Assembly: GCA_024277695.1 (NCBI GenBank)
Contig: JAJRUR010000060.1
Span: 1 to 34,120, forward strand
Length of the DNA: 34,120 nt
Source: Bacteroidota bacterium
GTDB lineage: Bacteria > Bacteroidota > Bacteroidia > Chitinophagales > Saprospiraceae
Direction of reading: 5' to 3'
The notes beneath the pieces were generated by a model, which saw only the letters and a list, made by a program, of their open reading frames with translations, was not told where the DNA came from and did no database searches. A program made the position numbers and the translations under genes. Positions 24,235 to 32,007 of this stretch are shown here, piece after piece. Position 1 is the stretch's first letter, and every line of letters starts with the position of its first letter.

Positions 24235-25479
24235 ATGAATAGAGTAGCAATAACCGGATTGGGGGCACTAACACCCCTAGGAAATACATTAGAGACTTAT
24301 GCTGAGGGCTTACGCCAAGGTGTCAGCGGAGCAGTACCTATCACACATTTTGATGCATCGAAGTTCAAAACACGATTTGCTTGTGAGCTAAAAGACTTCA
24401 ACCTGAGTGATCATGTCGATCGTAAAGCGGCGCGTAGGGTAGACTTGTATTGTCACTATGCACTGATCAGTGTCCGTGAAGCATTGGAGGATAGTGGTCT
24501 GGACTTGGACAAGGTGGATAAGTCACGTGTAGGGGTCATCTACGGCTCCGGAATTGGTGGATTAGGCTCTATGGAGAAACAGATTGAGGAGTATCTGGAA
24601 GGGGGGAAAGTGCCGCGCCACAGTCCGTTTTTGATTACGCGTATGATTACTGATATGGCAGCGGGAATGATTTCGATAGAGTTTGGTTTTACAGGCATCA
24701 ACTATGCCGTAGTATCGGCTTGTGCTACCTCTAATCATGCCCTAATCAATGCTGCTGACTACATACGTATGGGTAAGGCGGATGTAATTGTGAGCGGTGG
24801 AGCCGAAGCAGCTATCAACGAAACAGGTATCGGTGGATTCAATGCACTCAAAGCACTCTCGACGAGTAATGAGGCTTACGAGACCGCATCGCGCCCTTTT
24901 GACAAAGACAGAAATGGATTCGTACTCGGTGAAGGTGCAGGAGCAATCATTTTGGAAAATTATGCTTATGCCAAAGCACGCGGTGCAAAGATATACGGTG
25001 AAGTGTTGGGCAGTGGTATGACAGCAGATGCATATCACATTACAGCCCCACACCCTGAGGGCGTAGGAGCCAGTGCTGCTATGCGTCTAGCACTCCAAGA
25101 GGCCGGATTGGCTCCCAAGGATATAGATTATATCAATGTACATGGTACCTCCACCCCTTTGGGTGATATAGCAGAAATCAAAGCCATCCAAAATGTTTTT
25201 GGTGAGGCAGTATATGATATCAACATCAGTTCTACCAAATCCATGACAGGGCACTTGCTCGGAGCAGCAGGAGCCATTGAAACCATTGCAGGTTTGATCG
25301 CCATACGAGACGGATTTCTACCACCTACTATCAATCACTTTACTCCAGACCCGGCCATAGACCCCAAACTCAACCTTACACTCAATACTGCCCAGGAGCG
25401 TGATGTCAAGATATTTTTGAGTAATACTTTTGGTTTTGGTGGGCACAATACATCTATTGTTATCGGTAAAGTTTCATAA
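24235..25479 (+). CDS. fabF: 3-oxoacyl-ACP synthase II (beta-ketoacyl synthase)
   Basis: 414 residues from the ATG at 24235, the normal length. It condenses malonyl-ACP with acyl-ACP in fatty acid elongation. The Cys-His-His triad is complete: Cys163 in VVSACATSNHA, His303 in NVHGTSTPLGD and His340 in STKSMTGHLLGAAG, with the conserved Lys335. The N-terminal RVAITGLGALTPLGN and C-terminal LSNTFGFGGHN stretches match FabF. Its position between acpP and rnc is the conserved Bacteroidota arrangement, and rnc begins five bases after its stop. Certain. Confidence 0.97.
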   Translation: MNRVAITGLGALTPLGNTLETYAEGLRQGVSGAVPITHFDASKFKTRFACELKDFNLSDHVDRKAARRVDLYCHYALISVREALEDSGLDLDKVDKSRVGVIYGSGIGGLGSMEKQIEEYLEGGKVPRHSPFLITRMITDMAAGMISIEFGFTGINYAVVSACATSNHALINAADYIRMGKADVIVSGGAEAAINETGIGGFNALKALSTSNEAYETASRPFDKDRNGFVLGEGAGAIILENYAYAKARGAKIYGEVLGSGMTADAYHITAPHPEGVGASAAMRLALQEAGLAPKDIDYINVHGTSTPLGDIAEIKAIQNVFGEAVYDINISSTKSMTGHLLGAAGAIETIAGLIAIRDGFLPPTINHFTPDPAIDPKLNLTLNTAQERDVKIFLSNTFGFGGHNTSIVIGKVS

Positions 25480-25484
25480 TAATT

Positions 25485-26222
25485 TTGGGTACTTTTAGGA
25501 GTATATATAATCTGTACTTTTCAAACAATAAGGCTCTGGCCAAAGAGTTGTATGGATTACTTGGTTTTGTCCCGAACAAAATGTCCATATACAAAATCGC
25601 TTTTCAACACAAGTCTAGCAATGGTCAGCAAAATGGATCTCGTATTATCAATAACGAAAGACTAGAATATTTGGGTGATGCCATCCTCTCCACCGTAGTG
25701 GCAGACTATCTCTACCAAAAATATCCCAAGGGCAATGAAGGTTTCCTAACCAAAATGCGCTCCAAAATCGTCAAGCGAAAAACCCTCAACGAAGTCGGAG
25801 AACTTATGGGACTCGATATGCTGATGAAACAATTTAATCACACCAAACTCAGCGGCTCGATGCTCGGAAATGCCCTGGAAGCTCTCATCGGAGCAGTGTA
25901 TCTAGATCAGGGTTTTGACCATGCACATCGTTTTATCACAGGCCAGATACTGCGCAAGTATCTAGATATAAACCAAATCGAGCATACAGATGATAACTTC
26001 AAGAGTATGCTGCTCGAGTGGGGACAAAAAAATGATCACAGTATCGAGTACCAATTGATCGAAAAATACAAATTTCAAAAAAGGGATCGTTATAAAATGG
26101 CGGTATTGGTAGATGGCCGGCGACGCGGAGTCGCTGATAATTATAACAAAAAAAGTGCAGAACAACAAGCTTCTAAAAAAGCCTGTAAGACCTTGGGTCT
26201 CATTGAGTCATCAAGTACATAA
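25485..26222 (+). CDS. rnc: Ribonuclease III
   Basis: 245 residues. The reading frame is open only from 25470 and holds no ATG before residue 33, which already lies inside the conserved domain, so the TTG at 25485 is the likely start. Residues about 20-165 are the RNase III domain with the signature ERLEYLGDAIL (Glu58, Asp65) and the second acidic motif NALEALIGAVYLDQG (Glu132). Residues about 175-245 are a double-stranded-RNA-binding domain ending KKSAEQQASKKACKTLG. It processes rRNA precursors and cuts structured RNA. It begins five bases after fabF, so translation is probably coupled. Certain apart from the start codon. Confidence 0.95.
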   Translation: MGTFRSIYNLYFSNNKALAKELYGLLGFVPNKMSIYKIAFQHKSSNGQQNGSRIINNERLEYLGDAILSTVVADYLYQKYPKGNEGFLTKMRSKIVKRKTLNEVGELMGLDMLMKQFNHTKLSGSMLGNALEALIGAVYLDQGFDHAHRFITGQILRKYLDINQIEHTDDNFKSMLLEWGQKNDHSIEYQLIEKYKFQKRDRYKMAVLVDGRRRGVADNYNKKSAEQQASKKACKTLGLIESSST

Positions 26223-26335
26223 TGGAGCTCTGAGATTGATCTGCACCGTATAAGAATATTTAGTTTCAAAGCATTTTCAGGAGCTTGGTCAGATATCCAA
26301 TAACAATAAATTACTAGCTAAGGTCATATATTTTA

Positions 26336-26343
26336 TATATTTG
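26336..26343 (+). promoter_or_regulatory. -7 box TATATTTG at the head of the molybdenum cofactor operon
   Basis: Perfect TAnnTTTG ending only four bases before the ATG of the ArsR-type regulator at 26348. Transcription would begin at or next to the start codon, so the first gene may be leaderless. The box may also overlap the regulator's own operator. Confidence 0.45.
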
Positions 26344-26347
26344 TCCT

Positions 26348-26659
26348 ATGACGAACATTACAATTAGCAAAGATGAGGTAGAAAAATTGGTACGGATAGC
26401 ATATATCCTCAAAACGGTAGCTCACCCGATCCGACTGGGTATCGTGCATCTGCTGGAGCAGCATTTGAGACTTTCGGTATCAGAGATATGCGAAAAATTG
26501 GACACAGAACAGTCGCTCACTTCGCATCACCTACAGACTATGCGTCTGAAGGGATTACTTAGCGTCAAACGCGATGGACGCCGCATGCTCTATTCGCTCA
26601 AAGAGCGAGAGATCTCTCTCATCATAGAGTGTTTGGAAAATTGTAAGTGCAACATGTAA
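26348..26659 (+). CDS. ArsR family winged-helix transcriptional regulator
   Basis: 103 residues. Residues about 18-85 form the winged helix: KTVAHPIRLGIVHLLEQ, then SVSEICEKLDTEQSLTSHHL as recognition helix-turn-helix, then the wing SVKRDGRRMLYSL. Cysteines are few but placed suggestively: Cys48 in the helix where ArsR proteins hold metal-binding cysteines, and Cys95, Cys99 and Cys101 at the extreme C-terminus (CLENCKCNM). This could make it a metal or thiol sensor; the fold alone does not prove that. It heads a co-directional run into the molybdenum cofactor genes, 22 bases before the next gene, so it probably regulates them or itself. Family sure, signal unknown. Confidence 0.88.
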   Translation: MTNITISKDEVEKLVRIAYILKTVAHPIRLGIVHLLEQHLRLSVSEICEKLDTEQSLTSHHLQTMRLKGLLSVKRDGRRMLYSLKEREISLIIECLENCKCNM

Positions 26660-26681
26660 TCGGATAAAAATTTCATAACGC

Positions 26682-27056
26682 ATGAAAATCAGATTACTCA
26701 ACCAATCGATTCGGCTAAGAATATCAAAAAAAGATTTAGCAGAACTGGATAAAAACGGCAAACTAAGCTCTTTTACGGAGTTCGGGGGAAATAAACTATA
26801 CTACACATTGCATAGTGGGGAAGTACCACAGCCTCAAGCATCCTTTGCGCACAATACCATACGTGTAGACGTACCAAGGAGTGCTGTGGAGAACTTAGTC
26901 CGCAGTAATTTGGTCGGTATTTTCCATAAACAAGTACTCAAGAGTGGAGCGATCATATCTATTAAGTTAGAAAAAGACTATAAATGCTTGACCATGCGCA
27001 ACGAAGACGAATCTGATTTGTTTATAAATCCAAATGAAGGAAAAATCACTTGCTGA
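26682..27056 (+). CDS. Small conserved protein (DUF7009-like)
   Basis: 124 residues, no signal or membrane segment. It begins MKIRLLNQSIRLRISKKDLA and contains LVGIFHKQVLKSG and an LEKDYKCLTMRNED-x-SD stretch; this pattern matches what I recall as DUF7009, a small Bacteroidota family. It overlaps the start of moaA by 23 bases, so the two are translationally coupled, which argues for a function tied to molybdenum cofactor production. No catalytic residues can be proposed. The coding call is strong, the family name moderate. Confidence 0.75.
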   Translation: MKIRLLNQSIRLRISKKDLAELDKNGKLSSFTEFGGNKLYYTLHSGEVPQPQASFAHNTIRVDVPRSAVENLVRSNLVGIFHKQVLKSGAIISIKLEKDYKCLTMRNEDESDLFINPNEGKITC

Positions 27057-28041
27057 GCCTAAGCTCATAGACCAGCACGGCAGACAGATGAACTATCTGA
27101 GGATAGCCGTTACAGATCGGTGCAATCTGCGCTGTCAGTATTGTATGCCGAGTGAAGGAATCGATTTTCTCCAACGAAAAGATTTGCTCAGTTACGAAGA
27201 GATCATACGCTTGAGTCGCATTTTTGCACAGCTCGGAGTCAATAAAATTCGCTTGACGGGCGGAGAGCCTTTTGTACGTAAAGATATTATGTCCCTCATC
27301 CTTCAGCTCAATAAAATTTTCAAATCTATCCATATTACCACCAACGCCACACTGATTCATACATACTTTGATGCCTTGAAGTCCGTCGGGAGGCAACGCC
27401 TCAATATCAGTATCGATTCGTTGGACCCGGTACGCTTTGCCATGATGACCCGACGCAATGATTTTGAGAGGGTTTGGTCCAATATTATACAAGCTATCGA
27501 CCTGGGATTTGCAGTAAAACTCAATATCGTCGTGATGAAGGGTGTTAATGATAGCGAGATTCTTGATTTTGTGGACTTAATCTTCAGATATCCCATTTCC
27601 GTACGATTCATAGAATCTATGCCATTTAATGCGCATAGCTCTACCGAAAAATATTTTATGTCAGCAGATGAGATACACCGCAAAATCAAGCTAAAGTATC
27701 CTGAGTTGAAGCACTTTGTTTCTGATAAAAATTCGGCCTCCTTACATTATGATCTGCCGGGTGCTCAAGGCAATATTGGGATCATTCCGGCATATAGCAG
27801 ATCACTTTGTGCTCAGTGTAATCGGATACGGCTTACGCCAAAGGGGGAGTTGCTTACATGTCTATATGCAGAGCGTGGAGTTGATCTCAAAGAAAAAATG
27901 CGCAAGGGATATCAGGATGAAGAACTAAAACATCTCATCATAGATGCTGTCTCAAAAAAGAAAAAAAATGGATTTGAAGAAGAAAAGATGCGAAAAGACA
28001 ATAAAGGATATTTTCAGAGTATGACCAGTATTGGAGGATGA
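27034..28041 (+). CDS. moaA: GTP 3',8-cyclase (molybdenum cofactor synthesis)
   Basis: 335 residues from the ATG at 27034 inside the end of the preceding gene. It is the radical SAM enzyme that opens molybdopterin synthesis by rearranging GTP to 3',8-cyclo-GTP. The radical SAM cluster is Cys30-x3-Cys34-x2-Cys37 (TDRCNLRCQYCMP) and the C-terminal substrate cluster is Cys259, Cys262 and Cys276 (CAQCNRIRL ... LLTCLY). LTGGEPFVR is the AdoMet-contacting glycine loop. The protein ends in Gly-Gly (SIGG), the tail MoaA needs for catalysis. All key residues are present. Certain. Confidence 0.97.
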   Translation: MKEKSLAEPKLIDQHGRQMNYLRIAVTDRCNLRCQYCMPSEGIDFLQRKDLLSYEEIIRLSRIFAQLGVNKIRLTGGEPFVRKDIMSLILQLNKIFKSIHITTNATLIHTYFDALKSVGRQRLNISIDSLDPVRFAMMTRRNDFERVWSNIIQAIDLGFAVKLNIVVMKGVNDSEILDFVDLIFRYPISVRFIESMPFNAHSSTEKYFMSADEIHRKIKLKYPELKHFVSDKNSASLHYDLPGAQGNIGIIPAYSRSLCAQCNRIRLTPKGELLTCLYAERGVDLKEKMRKGYQDEELKHLIIDAVSKKKKNGFEEEKMRKDNKGYFQSMTSIGG

Positions 28042-28082
28042 GATCTCATGTATTTTATAATAAAAAATATTAATATTTGATA

Positions 28083-29270
28083 ATGATTAGTAGCGCAGAG
28101 GCATTTAAGGTCGTAATGGATAGTACTGAAAACTTTGGTACGGAAAATGTATTCCTGGAGGATGCCGTCGGGCGTGTATTGAAGGAGGACATCCTTGCAG
28201 ATCGTGATTTTCCACCATTTGATCGGATATGTATGGATGGGATAGCGATCAACTCGGTCTCTTATGAAAAAGGACAGAGGATATATCCGATTCAGGGTAT
28301 GCAAGCAGCAGGAGCAAAGCAGATAGAGTTAGCATCTACCGAAGGATGTGTAGAAGTAGCCACAGGAGGGATCTTGCCCAAGGGTGCAGATAGTATTATA
28401 CGATTTGAAGATCTGGATATAAAAAACAATCAGGCAAAAATAACCAACGAAATAAAGCTCAGGGCAAATATTCATTATAGAGGGAGTGATCAAAAAAAAG
28501 GAGAAATCATTATAAAACGAAATAAAAAAATTTCTGTAGCAGAGATCGGAGTATTGGCAACCGTAGGACAATCCATGATCCAAGTCAGCAAGCTCCCAAA
28601 AATAGCGATCATCACCACAGGCAATGAATTGGTGGACATCGATAAGAGACCGGAGGCACACCAGATCAGAAAGTCCAATGTACATGTATTGTCTGCACTG
28701 CTAAAACAAGATCAGGTGGTTCCGTCCATATTTCATATTCGGGATGACCAAGCCAATATGCATGAGCAGTTAAGCGATATATTAGCAACACATGATGTGT
28801 TGATACTGAGTGGTGCAGTATCCAAAGGGCGTTATGATTTTTTGACCAAAGTTCTAGAGGATTTAAAAGTAAAAAAACTACTGCACTTTGTCGCTCAACG
28901 TCCCGGCAAACCCTTTTGGTTTGGAAAACAAGAGCGTAAGACGATTTTTGCTTTTCCCGGCAATCCTGTTTCAACTACAGTATGCTTTTTGAAGTATTGT
29001 CGTCCTTGGATAGACAAAACTGTAGGACTAAAAAGAGAAAAACCCATGGTGGTATTGGGCAATAAAGTAACTTTTAAACCGGATTTGACCTATTTTGCGC
29101 AAGCTAGTACGCATTTAGATGCACAAGGAAGAATGATCGCCACGGTAAATCATGGCAACGGTTCAGGAGATCTGGCACACTTGACACAAGTCGATGGTTT
29201 TGTAGAATTGACCAAGGGGCCCGACGAATACCATCCGGGTGAGATGTATCCCTTTATAAAGATGCGCTAA
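28083..29270 (+). CDS. moeA: Molybdopterin molybdenumtransferase
   Basis: The ATG at 28083 (MISSAEAFKVVMDS) gives 395 residues; a TTG two codons earlier is in frame. MoeA inserts molybdate into adenylylated molybdopterin. Marks in order: the N-terminal EDAVGRVLKEDILADRDFPP, FDRICMDGIAI, the ATGGILPKGADSIIRFED loop, ITTGNELVDI, and the MoCF core LSGAVSKGRYDFL followed by RPGKPFWFG and FAFPGNPVST. The usual glycine pair of LSGGVS is Gly-Ala here, a mild change. A C-terminal domain of about 75 residues completes the usual four-domain length. It lies 41 bases after moaA. Sure. Confidence 0.95.
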   Translation: MISSAEAFKVVMDSTENFGTENVFLEDAVGRVLKEDILADRDFPPFDRICMDGIAINSVSYEKGQRIYPIQGMQAAGAKQIELASTEGCVEVATGGILPKGADSIIRFEDLDIKNNQAKITNEIKLRANIHYRGSDQKKGEIIIKRNKKISVAEIGVLATVGQSMIQVSKLPKIAIITTGNELVDIDKRPEAHQIRKSNVHVLSALLKQDQVVPSIFHIRDDQANMHEQLSDILATHDVLILSGAVSKGRYDFLTKVLEDLKVKKLLHFVAQRPGKPFWFGKQERKTIFAFPGNPVSTTVCFLKYCRPWIDKTVGLKREKPMVVLGNKVTFKPDLTYFAQASTHLDAQGRMIATVNHGNGSGDLAHLTQVDGFVELTKGPDEYHPGEMYPFIKMR

Positions 29271-29309
29271 ATTTGCTACTATAATTCGATGACATTTTTA
29301 AAATAAGTT

Positions 29310-29951
29310 ATGGCAAAAAGATTGGTAAAAATAGCTACCGAATTTAATATAGCTACCGCAACAATAGTTGAGTTCTTTCGAGATCGGGGATTCTCTATCG
29401 AAGACAAGCCTACTTCAAAAGTATCCGATCAGATGTACATTCTTCTCAAAGAAAAGCTCGGACAAGATAAATCAACTTCCAAAAAACTGACACATGTCAC
29501 CGAAAAAGGAGTAGCTCGTATGGTAGATATCACCCAAAAAAAAATCACCAAGCGCGTGGCAGAAGCTCAAGCAATCGTAACATTAGGTGATAAGATATTG
29601 CACACATTAGAAGCCGGAGATTTTGCTACTGCAAAAGGCTCCGTTTTTGATACGGCGCGTTTGGCAGGAATTATGGCAGTCAAGAAGACTGCAGAGCTCA
29701 TACCACTCTGTCACCTTCTGCCTATTACTTCTTGTGATGTGGATATCCAAAAAAAGGATGCCGAATCGCTCATAATTCGTTGTAAGGTAAAAACAACGTC
29801 CAATACCGGAGTAGAAATGGAAGCTCTACACGGGGCCACCGTGGCAGCACTCACTATTTATGACATGTGCAAAGCAATGTCACACGATATCGAAATTACA
29901 GATATTTATTTGTTAAACAAAACCGGAGGTAAAAGCGATTATGTCCGTTAA
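29310..29951 (+). CDS. moaC: Cyclic pyranopterin monophosphate synthase with an IF-2 N-terminal-like domain
   Basis: 213 residues from the ATG at 29310, versus about 160 for ordinary MoaC. Residues 60-213 are MoaC: HVTEKGVARMVDIT, GSVFDTARLAGIMAVKKT, IPLCHLLP with His135, TGVEMEAL with Glu169/Glu171 and IYDMCKAM with Asp185 and Lys188, ending KTGGKSD. All catalytic positions are kept; the usual proline after the histidine (LCHPL) is leucine. Residues 1-50 are foreign to MoaC: KRLVKIATEFNIATATIVEF then FFRDRGFSIEDKP and KVSDQMYILL. This pattern closely resembles the small N-terminal domain of Bacteroidota translation initiation factor IF-2. A ten-residue polar linker joins them. It converts the MoaA product to cPMP. 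It overlaps mobA by 11 bases. MoaC sure; the extra domain is a by-eye match. Confidence 0.93.
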   Translation: MAKRLVKIATEFNIATATIVEFFRDRGFSIEDKPTSKVSDQMYILLKEKLGQDKSTSKKLTHVTEKGVARMVDITQKKITKRVAEAQAIVTLGDKILHTLEAGDFATAKGSVFDTARLAGIMAVKKTAELIPLCHLLPITSCDVDIQKKDAESLIIRCKVKTTSNTGVEMEALHGATVAALTIYDMCKAMSHDIEITDIYLLNKTGGKSDYVR

Positions 29952-31053
29952 AAAACATCAAAAACATACCAAACTCGTAAGGAGAAAATCAAGCGAATTT
30001 GGCCGCTTGGCTTGGTCTTTTATGGGTGCGAGTTGTACACACATCCAGCAAATGTTTGATCAAATCCGCCATCGCTTACCACATCTCCATCTAGCTTTTG
30101 TAGATGCTGATCATCAGCTGAGTATCGATTTTGGACGTGTAGAAAGTCAAGAAAAAAGAATCCGAACAGAACATTTTTACTGGAACCAATACGACAGCCA
30201 ATTCTTTTTTGATCGAGTAGATGCCACCTTAGTCAATGGAAATCACTATCCCGCAGAACGACAAATCGTCTTTATCCATCCGGAAAAAGAAGCATCACTC
30301 CAAAGACGGATACCGCAATTAACCCATGTAGATGCAGTGGTCAGCAAAAGCCCTCAAGATATCTATCCCTGGCTGATGGATATACTCCAACAGCAAGAGC
30401 AGGATGTGGCGATCTTGTCACCGGAGGATGATAAGGCATTATTGGGTTTTATCGAACATCAGATTTGTGTACATCGGGCACCCCTCAAAGCGCTGGTGCT
30501 GGCAGGGGGTAAAAGTACGAGGATGGGTACAGACAAAAGTCAATTGCACATCCACGGCCAAACTCAAGAAAACTATTTGGCAGATCTTTGTGTCGGTCTC
30601 GGCTTGGAGGTATATATCTCAAAGCGCCAAAGTACTGCATCGAGCTATCCGGTTATTGAAGATCGTTTTGATGATTTAGGTCCTTTTGGTGCGATATGTT
30701 CGGCATTTAGATATGACCCTAATACAGCTTGGCTGGTTATAGCCTGTGATTTGCCCAACTTGTCCGCCAAGCTTATCGGTGAGCTCATCCATCAACGCAA
30801 CCCCTCTAAATATGCAACGGCTTTCAGACTCCAATCAAAACCCTTCCCCGAACCATTGATCACTATCTATGAACCGAGAGCATATAGTAGATTATTGCAT
30901 TTTCTTTCTATTGGGCATTCTTGCCCCCGCAAAGTACTGATAAATTCGGATGTAGAGATTTTGATATCCCATGATGATTCTGCTTTTATCAATCTCAATA
31001 CACCTCAGGATTTAGCAGCTTATAAAAAAGCTAATTTTCCAACGGATGCGTAA
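29941..31053 (+). CDS. mobA: Molybdenum cofactor nucleotidyltransferase with N-terminal extension
   Basis: 370 residues from the ATG at 29941, inside the end of moaC. Residues about 182-365 are MobA: KALVLAGGKSTRMGTDKSQL, ERFDD-like DRFDDLGPFGAI, and the metal-binding ACDLPNL, with the C-terminal NLNTPQDL. It attaches GMP or CMP to the molybdenum cofactor. Residues 1-180 are an extra domain (FGRLAWSFMGASCTHIQQMF, LHLAFVDADH, ATLVNGNHYPA) which resembles a MobB-like fold but has no GxxxxGK(S/T) P-loop. As I recall, Bacteroidota MobA proteins often carry such an extension. Transferase function is sure, the extension's role unknown. The gene ends in a convergent gap facing moaE. Confidence 0.93.
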   Translation: MSVKKHQKHTKLVRRKSSEFGRLAWSFMGASCTHIQQMFDQIRHRLPHLHLAFVDADHQLSIDFGRVESQEKRIRTEHFYWNQYDSQFFFDRVDATLVNGNHYPAERQIVFIHPEKEASLQRRIPQLTHVDAVVSKSPQDIYPWLMDILQQQEQDVAILSPEDDKALLGFIEHQICVHRAPLKALVLAGGKSTRMGTDKSQLHIHGQTQENYLADLCVGLGLEVYISKRQSTASSYPVIEDRFDDLGPFGAICSAFRYDPNTAWLVIACDLPNLSAKLIGELIHQRNPSKYATAFRLQSKPFPEPLITIYEPRAYSRLLHFLSIGHSCPRKVLINSDVEILISHDDSAFINLNTPQDLAAYKKANFPTDA

Positions 31054-31270
31054 TGAGAATCTAGATTCAAGTCACAAATCCGGTTTTTGTAAGAAAAAAC
31101 ATCAGACGCAAATAAAATATATCTTCCAAAAGCAGTACGAGTAAAAGGTAAAATCGGCTAATTCTCCTATTTAATTTATAGATGATAATTTATCTATCGA
31201 CAAACATAACTGTTTAAGTCGAAAGCAAATGGGACAAAACACATAAAAGCGTCTCTATAAAAAAGCAACG

Positions 31271-31693
31271 CTAAGGTGTAGAATTGATCCAATAATGCCC
31301 ATCTTGGTAAAACTCTTTTTTCCAGATAGGTACGCGTTTTTTTAATGCATCGATCGCAGTTCTGCATGCTGCAAAAGCTGCATCTCGGTGTATGGCCGAG
31401 ACGGCTATGATGACTGCTATGTCTTTAATTTTGACGAGTCCTTTTCTATGATGCATCAAGATACGGGTGATCTCATAAGCACTAAATAGCTCATCAGCTA
31501 TTTTATGCATTTCTTTTAACGCCATCGCATCATAACAATCAAAATCAATCGATCGAACCGTTTTTTTCATATTAAGATCGCGAATACTACCGACAAAAAT
31601 ACAGTTGCCTCCTGAACGCTCATCTAATATGTACTGATATGCAGCATCCACTGAAAGCGATTCGTTTTTAATGTATATAGACTTATTGGTCAT
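31271..31693 (-). CDS. moaE: Molybdopterin synthase catalytic subunit
   Basis: 140 residues from the ATG at 31693. The large subunit of molybdopterin synthase uses MoaD thiocarboxylate to add two sulfurs to cPMP. Family features are present: GGNCIFVGSIRDLN at the start of the fold, FDCYDAMALKEM, the ILMHHRKGLVKIKD strand with the lysine-rich turn, AVSAIHRDAAFAACRTAIDAL and the C-terminal VPIWKKEFYQDG, whose lysines are catalytic. Length is typical. It lies 67 bases after moaD and faces mobA across a 217-bp convergent gap. Certain. Confidence 0.95.
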   Translation of the reverse strand: MTNKSIYIKNESLSVDAAYQYILDERSGGNCIFVGSIRDLNMKKTVRSIDFDCYDAMALKEMHKIADELFSAYEITRILMHHRKGLVKIKDIAVIIAVSAIHRDAAFAACRTAIDALKKRVPIWKKEFYQDGHYWINSTP

Positions 31694-31760
31694 ATTCTCT
31701 TTTTGTTCGATGCTTTAAATTATCGCAAGTTGCGTTTTAGAACTTCTGTATTCATTATTA

Positions 31761-32003
31761 TTATCCCCCGCTCACAGGTGGGATGATCGCAATCTCATCT
31801 CCTGCAGATAAGATAGTCTGATCGTCAGCTATGTTTTGATTTACTGCGATGCGATAGGTTTTTAACTGCCCAAATCCCTCATACATCCTATTGATCTTCT
31901 CCTTGAGATCTGCTACGCTTGATGATGTGTCGAGTTGGATCAGAAGACGAGGGGCACCGACGATATCACGAGCTATTCCAAAACACCATATTGAATATTC
32001 CAT
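31761..32003 (-). CDS. moaD: Molybdopterin synthase sulfur carrier subunit
   Basis: 80 residues from the ATG at 32003, a ubiquitin-like sulfur carrier. It ends GDEIAIIPPVSGG; the terminal Gly79-Gly80 is the tail that is adenylated and thiocarboxylated. The rest shows the beta-grasp layout with LLIQLDTSSSVADLKEKI as the second strand and helix. No MoeB/ThiF-type activating enzyme is in the window. It follows the exporter gene by four bases, so the two are co-transcribed, then moaE comes 67 bases on. Certain. Confidence 0.94.
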   Translation of the reverse strand: MEYSIWCFGIARDIVGAPRLLIQLDTSSSVADLKEKINRMYEGFGQLKTYRIAVNQNIADDQTILSAGDEIAIIPPVSGG

Positions 32004-32007
32004 AATT

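Noticed and set aside
31249-31275. AGCGT / ACGCT inverted repeat at the end of moaE as terminator
   Set aside because: Five-base stem with a 15-base loop that includes the stop codon; too weak to call.
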